37,307 bases of DNA from Thalassobium sp. (GCA_002733205.1 NVUW01000011.1:1-37307); one strand, 5' to 3'. Counted from the first letter of the stretch, positions 6,216 to 12,220 are shown. Notes: generated from the sequence alone by a model not told the origin. Numbers and translations are program-made.

Positions 6216-6399
6216 TCATCAAGTCCTCTGCCTTGTTCCAGAAATCCCCAACTAGGCCGCTGGCCACTATATCCTTTGCCCAATCAGTGACATGCGCAGA
6301 TGATAAACCAGCACCATATCCGGGGGCGTTCAAAGCCAAGCTAATAGCGATTACATTATCATCGTTGCTTGTTATTGCGTTTAATTCTTTGATGTTCAT
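6202..6399 (-). CDS. Hypothetical protein, 65 residues, first gene of the leftward array
   Basis: ATG 6399 follows a GAAGGGCAG ribosome binding site; longer versions from 6435 or 6453 have none and would start inside the promoter. The product, MNIKELNAITSNDDNVIAIS and onward, is small and acidic, with a helical C-terminal half (VTDWAKDIVASGLVGDFW). It lies directly downstream of the leftward promoter at 6438-6466, so it begins this transcript. No family is recognised. Confidence 0.65.
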   Translation of the reverse strand: MNIKELNAITSNDDNVIAISLALNAPGYGAGLSSAHVTDWAKDIVASGLVGDFWNKAEDLMNETA

Positions 6400-6412
6400 G
6401 TCTCTGCCCTTC

Positions 6413-6441
6413 TTGTGTTTCTCGTTAACATGCATTATATA
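6413..6441 (+). promoter_or_regulatory. Rightward sigma70-like promoter for the resolvase-like gene
   Basis: TTGTGT (6413-6418), 17 bp, TATATA (6436-6441). It overlaps the -10 of the leftward promoter back to back, so the two promoters probably compete or are co-regulated. Confidence 0.5.
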
Positions 6442-6466
6442 TAACAAGACCAATAAACTATTACAA
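6438..6466 (-). promoter_or_regulatory. Leftward sigma70-like promoter for the small-gene array
   Basis: On the minus strand TTGTAA (6466-6461) is separated by 17 bp from TATATA (6443-6438), giving an RNA start near 6430, ahead of the ribosome binding site of the 6399 gene. Its -35 lies in one of two ACAAGACC direct repeats. Confidence 0.6.
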
Positions 6467-6470
6467 GACC
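6444..6470. promoter_or_regulatory. Two ACAAGACC direct repeats, candidate operator
   Basis: ACAAGACC occurs at 6444-6451 and 6463-6470, 19 bp apart (nearly two helical turns), between the divergent -10 region and the ATG at 6486. Two same-face sites that cover the leftward -35 suggest a binding site for a regulator, most simply the protein encoded next to it. Confidence 0.5.
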
Positions 6471-6485
6471 CATTTGGAGTTATTT

Positions 6486-7049
6486 ATGAGCAATGAAGTT
6501 GGCGACCGGCACAAAATCGGAATTGTACGCGCTGTTAAAGGTGAAATCACCATAGAGGAACAGACTGCACAGCTCGTTGAATACGGCGTTGACGCTATGC
6601 ATGTATGGCGTATGGGTAAAGATGACATCAAGGATATTGCTCTTACGTTCCGCAGTGACCCAGGCAATGATTTGCTTGTGGTCCCGTTCCTTGGTGCGCT
6701 CGGCAATAAGTTCGATGTATTCCTTGGCATGATTGGCGACAAGGGTGCAGACCTTTACGACTTGCAGACCAAAGAGCTGATACCGCTTAGAGGCTGGGAA
6801 CACTTCACCACTGTTAAACGTGGCGTTATGTTCACAAGGACCGCACCGGGTCGCGCTGCTGCTAAAACTGGAGCGAAGCCCGGCCCCAAGAAGAAGCTTG
6901 TGCGTGACCGCTTTAAAGAGGCCAGAGAAGCTTGGTCCGGCAAGAAGGGTGGCAACCAAGACATTGCAGACGATTTCGGCGTGTCTGTTGTTTACCTGCA
7001 TAGAGCTTTCGGCGCTAGGGGTGTGGCTCAGAAGAAGGCCGTCTCTTAA
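6486..7049 (+). CDS. Serine-resolvase-like protein without catalytic residues, probable DNA-binding regulator
   Basis: The start at 6486 follows TTGGAGTT. The N-terminal 100 residues follow the outline of a serine recombinase domain (KIGIVRAVKGEITIEEQTAQ; NDLLVVPFLGALGN; FLGMIGDKGADLYDLQ). However, the usual R-V-S segment with the catalytic serine reads RAVKGE, and the usual LDRLGR reads LGALGN, so strand exchange is unlikely. A basic linker (KPGPKKKLVRDRFKEA) leads to a C-terminal helix-turn-helix (NQDIADDFGVSVVYLHRAFG) like that of resolvases. The gene is a plus-strand island between leftward blocks, with its own promoter, and ends 8 bp from the opposing methylase gene. I infer a repressor or activator acting at 6413-6470. 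Confidence 0.65.
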   Translation: MSNEVGDRHKIGIVRAVKGEITIEEQTAQLVEYGVDAMHVWRMGKDDIKDIALTFRSDPGNDLLVVPFLGALGNKFDVFLGMIGDKGADLYDLQTKELIPLRGWEHFTTVKRGVMFTRTAPGRAAAKTGAKPGPKKKLVRDRFKEAREAWSGKKGGNQDIADDFGVSVVYLHRAFGARGVAQKKAVS

Positions 7050-7057
7050 TGGTTTCT

Positions 7058-7738
7058 TCATGCCGTTCTCCTTGCGTCACCACCCCATTGCTCCGCGAAA
7101 GCGTCAGACCAGCCCTGATAGGTAAGGCTCCGCTTGTGCGCCCTGTCCTTGGACGGTCCCAGTTTATTCTGGCCGCTGTCTGTCTGGTTTGCCCATCGGG
7201 GTTTGCCGTCAACCCAACGAGGTTCAATTAGTTTTGTTGGCCTCAACGGCATCAACCCTCGTATCCACAAGCATGTTCTCTTGCTGGCGTCGTGACCATA
7301 TTGATTGGGATGAATGATTTGCGTAGGCTTGCCCAGGCACGATTGAGTAGAAAGAACGCCTACTGGATTTTCAAGCGCCACTCTCTTTATTTTTGATAGC
7401 CATAATTTTTCAGTAAATGCGATAGCCTCTTTTCGTGCCTCTTTTCGTGCAGCACCAAAAAGTGTTCCAGGCTTAACCTTCAGACCCGCCTTTTCTGTAT
7501 AGCACCACTCGGCTGATATAGTCAGATATGTGCAGACGGGATGAAAGATAGCCAAGTCCCATCCATCATCAAGAACATCAAGAACATCACCTTGATAATG
7601 CGGGCCTTCGGTATCTGATGGTAGAAGGTCGCAGCTCATAGCGTCATGGCCGAGCGCAATAAAAGCGTCACGCACGCGCCCGCTATACTCGCAACCTATC
7701 AGCACCCTCAGCTTGCCAACTGATGACTGTTTGCTCAT
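7058..7738 (-). CDS. DNA cytosine methyltransferase-like phage protein
   Basis: The 226-residue protein shows the SAM-binding opening of a common phage methylase-like family: LRVLIGCEYSGRVRDAFIAL, then GHDAMSCDLLPSD and GPHYQGDVLDVLDDGWDL. The motif IV position reads FHPVCTYL, where HPPC is more usual. Motif-like ENPVGVLST and the long family-specific ending (QIIHPNQYGHDASKRTCLW, WANQTDSGQNKLGPSKDR, TYQGWSDAFAEQWG) are intact. Proteins of this kind are annotated as C5-methyltransferases or only methylase-like; activity is unproven and the P-to-V change makes it less sure. The N-terminus MSKQSSV is part of the start-codon repeat. Confidence 0.75.
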   Translation of the reverse strand: MSKQSSVGKLRVLIGCEYSGRVRDAFIALGHDAMSCDLLPSDTEGPHYQGDVLDVLDDGWDLAIFHPVCTYLTISAEWCYTEKAGLKVKPGTLFGAARKEARKEAIAFTEKLWLSKIKRVALENPVGVLSTQSCLGKPTQIIHPNQYGHDASKRTCLWIRGLMPLRPTKLIEPRWVDGKPRWANQTDSGQNKLGPSKDRAHKRSLTYQGWSDAFAEQWGGDARRTA

Positions 7739-7744
7739 GAGCTT
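7717..7744 (-). repeat. 28-bp gene-start repeat, copy 1
   Basis: Identical to 8052-8079. It spans the stop of one gene and the start of the next (ATGA overlap) and codes for MSKQSSV. A ribosome binding site (AAAGGG) lies just upstream in the mRNA sense. Confidence 0.9.
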
Positions 7745-8073
7745 TTCCCTTTAGCTTTTGCCATGGCAGCCTTAACCCTATCCCGCAAACCCTGCTCATA
7801 CTTGTTTGCAGGCGTGTATCCTTCGTGAAAATACAGGTTCATTTCCATCAAGAGCGCATATGTTTCAGGCGCTGAAGCCATAAGATAGGCGTTCGCTTTT
7901 TGCTCCTCGTCTGTGGCGTCGAACTTAGATAATGTGGCAATAACTGTTTGGTCACATTCCGTTTCTGGATTGCAAACAAAAACTATTCCATTGCGCACGT
8001 GGTCGTCGTCTAATTCATATTCGACATGCCACGGGCCTTTTGAAATGTTGTCAACTGATGACTGTTTGCTCAT
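7735..8073 (-). CDS. Hypothetical phage protein with NAYLMASAPE motif, 112 residues
   Basis: It starts MSKQSSVDNISKGPWHVEY, the first part coming from the gene-start repeat. The motif EQKANAYLMASAPETYALLM matches the NARLIAAAPELLEAL stretch of a very common group of small phage proteins whose function is unknown. The C-terminus is basic (RDRVKAAMAKAKGKSS). The start overlaps the preceding 59-residue gene and the stop overlaps the methylase-like gene, so translation is likely coupled. Confidence 0.7.
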   Translation of the reverse strand: MSKQSSVDNISKGPWHVEYELDDDHVRNGIVFVCNPETECDQTVIATLSKFDATDEEQKANAYLMASAPETYALLMEMNLYFHEGYTPANKYEQGLRDRVKAAMAKAKGKSS

Positions 8074-8079
8074 GAGCTT
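8052..8079 (-). repeat. 28-bp gene-start repeat, copy 2
   Basis: Identical to 7717-7744; a shorter diverged copy occurs at 8231-8254. It includes the end of the 59-residue gene and the start of the 112-residue gene. Confidence 0.9.
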
Positions 8080-8249
8080 AACCCCTTTTCCATGATATAG
8101 AGCCGCATAATAATCATAATGATCAGGAAATCTTTAGCCTCACCTACCCACCCGAAGTGTTCTAAAACGTCAGCAAGAACCATAAGGGCAACAGCCAAAA
8201 TACACCCGATCAAACAATTTTTTGGAGTGTCAACTGATGACTTTTTCAT
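8070..8249 (-). CDS. Small membrane protein, 59 residues
   Basis: The protein begins MKKSSVDTPKN, a shortened version of the MSKQSSVD start shared with the next two genes, and has one hydrophobic helix (CLIGCILAVALMVLADVL) and a second weaker one (FLIIMIIMRLYIM). It fits exactly between its neighbours, starting 3 bp after one stop and overlapping the next start in an ATGA. Function is unknown; an inner-membrane location is likely. Confidence 0.65.
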   Translation of the reverse strand: MKKSSVDTPKNCLIGCILAVALMVLADVLEHFGWVGEAKDFLIIMIIMRLYIMEKGLSS

Positions 8250-8252
8250 AGC

Positions 8253-8720
8253 TTAATCCCACTTATTTAAACGATTGAATGACAGATATTGAGGAAGATC
8301 ATTAGGCCAAGGATAAAGCTCACGCGCCTCAGCATAACGAGGTTCTTCTTTTTTATCTTTGTAGGCGATACCGGGAATTATGAAGCATAGGTGCAGAAAA
8401 AAAGAAATTATCGACTCTGTCCACGGGCATTTTTTCGCATGTTCCTTAATTTTGGCTACATGCGCATAATACCTTCTAGAAATATCGCGGCGCTCAATCC
8501 AATCTATATGCTCATATCCAGACGCTTCTCTTCCACACAGGGTGGACCGCATAAGAGCGCATGACCTTTCTCCATTCACAATCGGTGGAAAATCATCGTT
8601 TTGGCATTCAGAAGGTCTTGTTTTTCTATGCTTCCTCTCACCATTCTGAACCCATTCATATTTCCGCTGAAAGTGCTCACAGTTTTCGCAATCTTTAATG
8701 TCATCTAAGGACTTATTCAT
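8253..8720 (-). CDS. Hypothetical protein with cysteine motifs and one hydrophobic segment, 155 residues
   Basis: ATG 8720 is preceded by GGAGGG at good spacing, and overlaps the previous gene by 8 bp. The N-terminus carries DCENCEHFQRKYEW and later cysteines (SECQND, RSCALMRSTLCGRE), like small metal-binding phage proteins. A hydrophobic segment near residues 106-122 (IISFFLHLCFIIPGIAY) could be membrane-inserted. No family is recognised. Confidence 0.6.
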   Translation of the reverse strand: MNKSLDDIKDCENCEHFQRKYEWVQNGERKHRKTRPSECQNDDFPPIVNGERSCALMRSTLCGREASGYEHIDWIERRDISRRYYAHVAKIKEHAKKCPWTESIISFFLHLCFIIPGIAYKDKKEEPRYAEARELYPWPNDLPQYLSFNRLNKWD

Positions 8721-9189
8721 GGTATCCCTCCGGCCTATATAACTTCCAATCCGCAAGAAACTTCTTAACAGTTCCAGCGCCTAGATGTGTGTTCCAATAT
8801 GTCTTCCAGTACCTAGCCATGTTTTTATTGTCTTCAACGGCTGGTAGCGGCTCAGGAACGCGAGAATAGATCATCCTGGCAACTGCCACAGAGTAACGGT
8901 TATCAAGCAGCATCTCTGCCAAGCTATCGCCTTCACCCTCGAACTTCTCAAGCACACGTATTTTATGCGGCCTGTAACGTAGGTAATTATCCGATAGATC
9001 TTCAAGCGTTGTAGGCTCTACCTGAAAGTAAGACCTTGCAGGGCCTCCACCGTCTTGAACCTTTGTTCTGAAACCGCCGCTTTCGTGGCACGCCGTCATT
9101 AGCAAAAGCTTTTCAGCAGGTGCGCTAAACATATCCATTTCAGACAATACCGGCCTGATGTAATCTACAAGGAATTTATTCGCGTCCAT
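8713..9189 (-). CDS. Lysozyme-like peptidoglycan hydrolase, candidate endolysin
   Basis: ATG 9189 was chosen for the GGGAG site 10 bases upstream, which lies in the end of the previous gene. The 158-residue protein has ACHESGGFRTKVQDGGGPAR followed by SYFQVEPTTLEDL and later LGAGTVKKFLADWKLY. The HESGG glutamate and the following G-rich, FQ-x-EP segment fit the glycoside-hydrolase or transglycosylase lysozyme-like fold as I remember it from phage lysins. No signal peptide or membrane anchor is seen, so release would need a holin. It lies in the early leftward operon, about 6 kb from the spanin and holin-like genes, which is unusual. Confidence 0.65.
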   Translation of the reverse strand: MDANKFLVDYIRPVLSEMDMFSAPAEKLLLMTACHESGGFRTKVQDGGGPARSYFQVEPTTLEDLSDNYLRYRPHKIRVLEKFEGEGDSLAEMLLDNRYSVAVARMIYSRVPEPLPAVEDNKNMARYWKTYWNTHLGAGTVKKFLADWKLYRPEGYHE

Positions 9190-9406
9190 TTTCAAGCTCC
9201 CTGATTTCTTCAAGAATGCCTGCTAATTCCATCTCAACCATAACCCATCTTTCTACTGAAGGGCTATTGAACCCGCCTTTATATTGGGACCACTGCGAGG
9301 CGGCTATACCTGTTCTAGCGAGAAGGGAGCCAAGCTTAACTTGCGCCTTCACAAGCGCCGACTCAACATTAGCAACCGCCTGTTTGGTGTGTTTATTCTT
9401 ACTCAT
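9176..9406 (-). CDS. Small helix-turn-helix-like protein, first gene of the leftward operon
   Basis: ATG 9406 follows GGAAAGGA. The 76-residue protein contains VKLGSLLARTGIAASQWSQY and KGGFNSPSVERWVMVE, which read like the two helices and recognition segment of a Cro/XRE-type DNA-binding domain. As the first leftward gene next to divergent promoters with a palindrome, it probably regulates them. A zinc site or enzymatic motif is absent. Confidence 0.6.
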   Translation of the reverse strand: MSKNKHTKQAVANVESALVKAQVKLGSLLARTGIAASQWSQYKGGFNSPSVERWVMVEMELAGILEEIRELENGRE

Positions 9407-9429
9407 TAAATCATTTCCTTTCCATTATT

Positions 9430-9457
9430 AATATATACATTACTTTTACAAAAGCAA
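9430..9457 (-). promoter_or_regulatory. Early leftward promoter
   Basis: On the minus strand TTGCTT (9457-9452), 16 bp, TATATT (9435-9430). It would start RNA near 9423, just ahead of the ribosome binding site of the HTH-like gene. Confidence 0.65.
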
Positions 9458-9470
9458 CAACAAAATGTTG
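9458..9470. promoter_or_regulatory. Palindrome between divergent promoters, candidate operator
   Basis: CAACA-AAA-TGTTG is a perfect inverted repeat with a 3-bp centre. It touches the -35 of the leftward promoter and overlaps the first bases of the rightward -35, the classic place for a repressor that controls both. Confidence 0.55.
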
Positions 9471-9495
9471 ACATGTTTAAAATAACCCTTATATT
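9468..9495 (+). promoter_or_regulatory. Early rightward promoter
   Basis: A consensus TTGACA (9468-9473), 16 bp, TATATT (9490-9495). This is the strongest sigma70-type promoter by sequence in the window and precedes the 9519 gene with its AAGGAGAG ribosome binding site. Confidence 0.75.
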
Positions 9496-9518
9496 AAGAT
9501 GAAACAAGGAGAGACAAA

Positions 9519-9770
9519 ATGAACGATTACGACGAAGCCCGCATAGAAGAAATAGAAGCTGACAAGGTGAAGTTTCTGAAGATCGCCGATGAACTAGCGG
9601 CTTGGCTTTCTGTGAACCGTATTGATAGATCAGATGATGATAAGAAATACTTCGATCCTGAATACCAGACCGCAGACATGAAGGCGGAAATACTAGCGGT
9701 ACTTGATAAGGAAATCGAGTTTATCCGTGAGGACATGCCAGCAGATTACACAAAACTAGGGAGAGGCTAA
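9519..9770 (+). CDS. Acidic hypothetical protein, 83 residues
   Basis: It is the first gene of the rightward operon, with an excellent ribosome binding site (AAGGAGAG). It is helical and very acidic ([39 protein letters not shown]). Its stop overlaps the Bet start (TAATG). Position and charge could suit an accessory factor for recombination or an anti-host protein, but no motif proves either. Confidence 0.65.
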   Translation: MNDYDEARIEEIEADKVKFLKIADELAAWLSVNRIDRSDDDKKYFDPEYQTADMKAEILAVLDKEIEFIREDMPADYTKLGRG

Positions 9771-10771
9771 TGAACGAGCTAGCACAATACGAACAACCGG
9801 CGCAAAACATGGTTGCTTATGATGATAAGCAGATTGATCTAATTAAGAGAACTATTTGCCAAGGGTCTACAGATGATGAGCTGCAATTATTCTTGCACCA
9901 ATGCCAACGCACACAGCTTGACCCGCTGACACGCCAGATTTTCGCTGTTAAACGATGGGACAGCAAAGCCAAGCGCGAGGTTATGTCTATTCAAATCTCT
10001 ATTGATGGGTTCCGTTTAATTGCTGAGAGAAGCGGGAAGTATTCAGGGCAAGTAGGCCCGCTGTGGTGTGGTGACGATGGGCAATGGCGCGATGTATGGA
10101 TTGCTAAAACCCCGCCTTCTGCCGCAAAGGTCGGCGTAATGCGTTCTGATTTCACTGAAGTCCTATGGGGCATTGCAAGATTTGATGCCTATTCGCAGAC
10201 CAAAAGAGACGGCGGTTTAACTCATATGTGGAATAATATGGGTGACGTTATGATTGCCAAGTGTGCCGAGTCCCTGGCATTGCGTAAAGCATTTCCACAT
10301 GAACTAAGTGGTTTGTATACTGGTGACGAAATGGGGCAGGCAGACAATAGCACCCCGGCAACACCTAAAACGACCCGCACGAAAACGGCAGTGCATAAGG
10401 ATATGAAAGCCGCCGTATATGAAATGACGCAGACCACAACGGCTGAAGCGTTTGAAGAGTTCTTGGCTAGTGATAAAGTTAAAAGCCTAATCAAAGAGCT
10501 ATACAAGGAATGGCCTGAAGAATTTGAGGGCTTTAAGGCTGAGAAAGAAAAGCACGTTGACCGTCTTAAGGCTGGCCCAAAGCTAACCAGTGAAGACATT
10601 GAACACTTCGTTGAAGACCACTGCAAGAAGATGGCTAGCGAATGGGATGCAGACAATTGCCGTGAAATGCACAAGGTAGCCAACACAGAAGTATTGCGCG
10701 CTGGCGGCACACCTGAACACCTGAAAGAGCTAGAGGCGGCACTTGAAGACCAGCTTGGCATGATAAAGTAA
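9770..10771 (+). CDS. bet: Bet/RecT-family single-strand annealing recombinase
   Basis: The 333-residue protein shows the Bet pattern through its first 200 residues: [59 protein letters not shown], then [20 protein letters not shown] and [16 protein letters not shown]. Such proteins anneal complementary single strands during phage recombination and replication. After a [10 protein letters not shown] linker the C-terminal 120 residues are charged and helical, longer than in lambda Beta. No lambda-type exonuclease lies beside it; the following gene is DUF1367. Confidence 0.9.
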   Translation: MNELAQYEQPAQNMVAYDDKQIDLIKRTICQGSTDDELQLFLHQCQRTQLDPLTRQIFAVKRWDSKAKREVMSIQISIDGFRLIAERSGKYSGQVGPLWCGDDGQWRDVWIAKTPPSAAKVGVMRSDFTEVLWGIARFDAYSQTKRDGGLTHMWNNMGDVMIAKCAESLALRKAFPHELSGLYTGDEMGQADNSTPATPKTTRTKTAVHKDMKAAVYEMTQTTTAEAFEEFLASDKVKSLIKELYKEWPEEFEGFKAEKEKHVDRLKAGPKLTSEDIEHFVEDHCKKMASEWDADNCREMHKVANTEVLRAGGTPEHLKELEAALEDQLGMIK

Positions 10772-11178
10772 TGCTATTCCAGCGCACATATGAAGGGTTT
10801 AGCCCCGCAGATAAAGAAGCGTCTGACTGGCATTACAAGACCAAACAGGGTGCGCTGGTTGAATTGAAGGGCAACAGGCCACGCAATCCACAGCATCACC
10901 GCAAGTTCTTCGCCTTGATGAACATCGTTGTAGACAATAGCGATGACTACGACACGGTGGAACAATTCAGGTTTGTGTTAATGGCCACACTACAGCGGGG
11001 CAAGTGGATAGAGGTTCCGCACGCAACCAGGGCTATGTTTATTCCTGAAAGCATATCGTTCAAGAGCATGAAGCAAGAGGATTTCGACAGGCTCTATAAC
11101 GACGCAATGAACGCAATCTTGAAACACTTCCTTCCTGTAGACAGGCAAGACCTGATAGAAATGATTGCTTTAGCTTAA
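10771..11178 (+). CDS. DUF1367 family protein
   Basis: The 135-residue protein has the stretch QGALVELKGNRPRNPQHHRK followed by FFALMNIVVDN, then a middle helix and PESISFKSMKQEDFDRLYND, the outline of the DUF1367 family found in recombination and replication regions of phages. Function is not established. Its start overlaps the Bet stop (TAATG), so both are probably translated together. A promoter for the next region lies in its last codons. Confidence 0.7.
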   Translation: MLFQRTYEGFSPADKEASDWHYKTKQGALVELKGNRPRNPQHHRKFFALMNIVVDNSDDYDTVEQFRFVLMATLQRGKWIEVPHATRAMFIPESISFKSMKQEDFDRLYNDAMNAILKHFLPVDRQDLIEMIALA

Positions 11179-11192
11179 ACCCTCGCTATAAT
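11165..11192 (+). promoter_or_regulatory. Sigma70-like promoter inside the end of the DUF1367 gene
   Basis: TTGCTT (11165-11170), 16 bp, TATAAT (11187-11192). Its start point would fall near the 12-bp palindrome ATGAGCGCTCAT at 11191-11202, which overlaps the -10 and could be an operator. Confidence 0.55.
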
Positions 11193-11244
11193 GAGCGCTC
11201 ATATTAACAGTACCCGATAGTACGGTTTTATGTATTTTTCATTT

Positions 11245-11275
11245 CGGAGTGTGGCGCTTCCCCCGTTGCACTCCG
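11245..11275 (+). ncRNA. Stable stem-loop in the 190-bp gap 11179-11368
   Basis: CGGAGTG (11245-11251) pairs with CACTCCG (11269-11275), and the stem continues through three G-U pairs and two G-C pairs to 12 bp, with a 7-nt loop (CTTCCCC). It is not followed by a T-run, so it is not a simple terminator. With the promoter at 11165-11192 it could be part of a short RNA or an attenuator leader. No open reading frame fills the gap. Confidence 0.5.
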
Positions 11276-11312
11276 ACTCTCTCAAAAAAATAAAAGAAAT
11301 CTCATTTAGTCC

Positions 11313-11342
11313 TTGCATTCCTGTTATGGTCTACCATATACT
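11313..11342 (+). promoter_or_regulatory. Sigma70-like promoter before the 11369 gene
   Basis: TTGCAT (11313-11318), 18 bp, TATACT (11337-11342), 26 bp before the ATG. Together with the promoters at 12046 and 14219 it shows a shared TTGCA -35. Confidence 0.6.
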
Positions 11343-11368
11343 ATTTATAGAAACAACGGAGAGAGAAT

Positions 11369-11581
11369 ATGAATTATTGCAGGGAATGTAAGCACTATGA
11401 GATTTATATTATAGCCCCACTTCCGCCACTCTGTAATTCTCCCGCATTCGAGGATAAGCGGGACATTGTAAGCGGTCAGTCACCTAACTGCCGTGATGTG
11501 AAGGCTCCTATTTGCAAGCATTTTGAAGAACGCGAGCCAGAAGTTAAAGAAAAGACATTTTGGGAGAAACTATTCGGATGA
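11369..11581 (+). CDS. Small cysteine-rich protein, 70 residues
   Basis: The product opens MNYCRECKHYEIY, a CxxC motif common in small phage zinc-binding proteins, followed by LPPLCNSPAF, NCRDVKAPICKHF and a charged tail. Five to six cysteines and a histidine could hold one zinc. The ribosome binding site is GGAGAGAG. The stop overlaps the next start (ATGA). Confidence 0.7.
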   Translation: MNYCRECKHYEIYIIAPLPPLCNSPAFEDKRDIVSGQSPNCRDVKAPICKHFEEREPEVKEKTFWEKLFG

Positions 11582-11733
11582 GACAGCAAAGCCAAGTAGA
11601 GGCAGAGAACGCCTACAACCAGCGCCAGGAAGACCTAGGCTTCGTCAAGGTCGGCGTAAGGGTACCCAAGGCGCACGTTGAAGCAATCAAACAGATAGCA
11701 AAATCAATGCGGGAGAAGGACTATGGAAAATAA
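11578..11733 (+). CDS. Small protein, 51 residues
   Basis: ATG 11578 overlaps the preceding stop. The product begins MRQQSQVEAENAYNQRQED and continues VKVGVRVPKAHVEAIKQIAK; the second half resembles a ribbon-helix-helix-like segment (VGVRVPKAHVEAIKQIA), a strand followed by a helix as in small phage and plasmid DNA-binding proteins. The chain is too short for the full fold except as a dimer. Its 3' end overlaps the next gene by 11 bp. Confidence 0.55.
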   Translation: MRQQSQVEAENAYNQRQEDLGFVKVGVRVPKAHVEAIKQIAKSMREKDYGK

Positions 11734-11848
11734 AGGCTGGATGGAGTTTAAAACGGTGAAAGACCTAGAGAAGTACGAACCCGGCGCAGCGAAGAAGATG
11801 CAGGAGCTGCGGGCAAAGTGGAAGCGTGAGGAGAAAGACGGTGACTGA
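11723..11848 (+). CDS. Small charged protein, 41 residues
   Basis: ATG 11723 lies behind GGGAGAAGGA inside the end of the previous gene. The product (MENKGWMEFKTVKDLEKYEP, then AAKKMQELRAKWKREE) is a highly charged helix. Overlaps on both sides support translation. No function can be assigned. Confidence 0.5.
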   Translation: MENKGWMEFKTVKDLEKYEPGAAKKMQELRAKWKREEKDGD

Positions 11849-12044
11849 CATCAAAACCATATTCAGCACAGAAGTAAAACAGCCGAAGCTAGGGGTGATA
11901 TGTAGTGAAAGCACCGCACTGGGGTTCTACAGTGACAAAAAGGAGATGCCATATTTCAAGGCATTAGCCAAATCTGTGCTTTCACAAAGATACACTCGCA
12001 ATTCCATCTACTGGGTAGAACCTGTATTTGAAGACCATAAATAA
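11841..12044 (+). CDS. Hypothetical protein, 67 residues, GTG start
   Basis: GTG 11841 is 7 bases after GGAG and overlaps the previous stop; the GTG at 11826 would lack a ribosome binding site. The product contains short strands (KLGVICSESTALGFYSD) and a helix (FKALAKSVLSQRYTRN). No known family. Confidence 0.55.
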   Translation: MTDIKTIFSTEVKQPKLGVICSESTALGFYSDKKEMPYFKALAKSVLSQRYTRNSIYWVEPVFEDHK

Positions 12045-12045
12045 C

Positions 12046-12074
12046 TTGCACGAAGACTAACTAAATAATATTAT
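12046..12074 (+). promoter_or_regulatory. Sigma70-like promoter at the structured RNA
   Basis: TTGCAC (12046-12051), 17 bp, TATTAT (12069-12074). The predicted start near 12080 coincides with the first base of a perfect 10-bp stem at 12081. Confidence 0.65.
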
Positions 12075-12080
12075 ACGCAA

Positions 12081-12152
12081 TGGGAGCGCACCCCATCGGT
12101 TTCATGCCCGATGTGGAAAGCGTTTCTGAGGTAGCATTAAGTTGCGCTCCCA
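12081..12152 (+). ncRNA. Candidate structured RNA, 72 nt, before the DUF1376 gene
   Basis: TGGGAGCGCA (12081-12090) pairs perfectly with TGCGCTCCCA (12143-12152), closing a loop that contains a second hairpin, CATCGG (12094-12099) with CCGATG (12108-12113), and about 25 unpaired bases including CTGAGG (12126-12131), which can pair with CCTCAG at 12155-12160. The 176-bp gap has no open reading frame and the RNA sits at the predicted transcription start, 69 nt before the DUF1376 gene. It could be a riboswitch-like leader, an RNA-stability element or a small RNA. It lacks tRNA T-arm signals. Confidence 0.6.
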
Positions 12153-12220
12153 ATCCTCAGAACATTAACCTCAGAAGCCCCCATATAAAAGCCGGGAGTT
12201 TCTTAATTTAAGGACTCACC

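Noticed and set aside
6480..7061. 193-codon open frame on the minus strand opposite the resolvase-like gene
   Set aside because: It is a shadow of the plus-strand gene, which has a ribosome binding site, a promoter and recognisable domains.
12081..12152. tRNA gene, because of the GGGAGCG/CGCTCCC acceptor-like stem and 72-nt length
   Set aside because: There is no GGTTCGA T-loop, no recognisable anticodon arm and no normal D-arm; the inner hairpin is in the wrong place.
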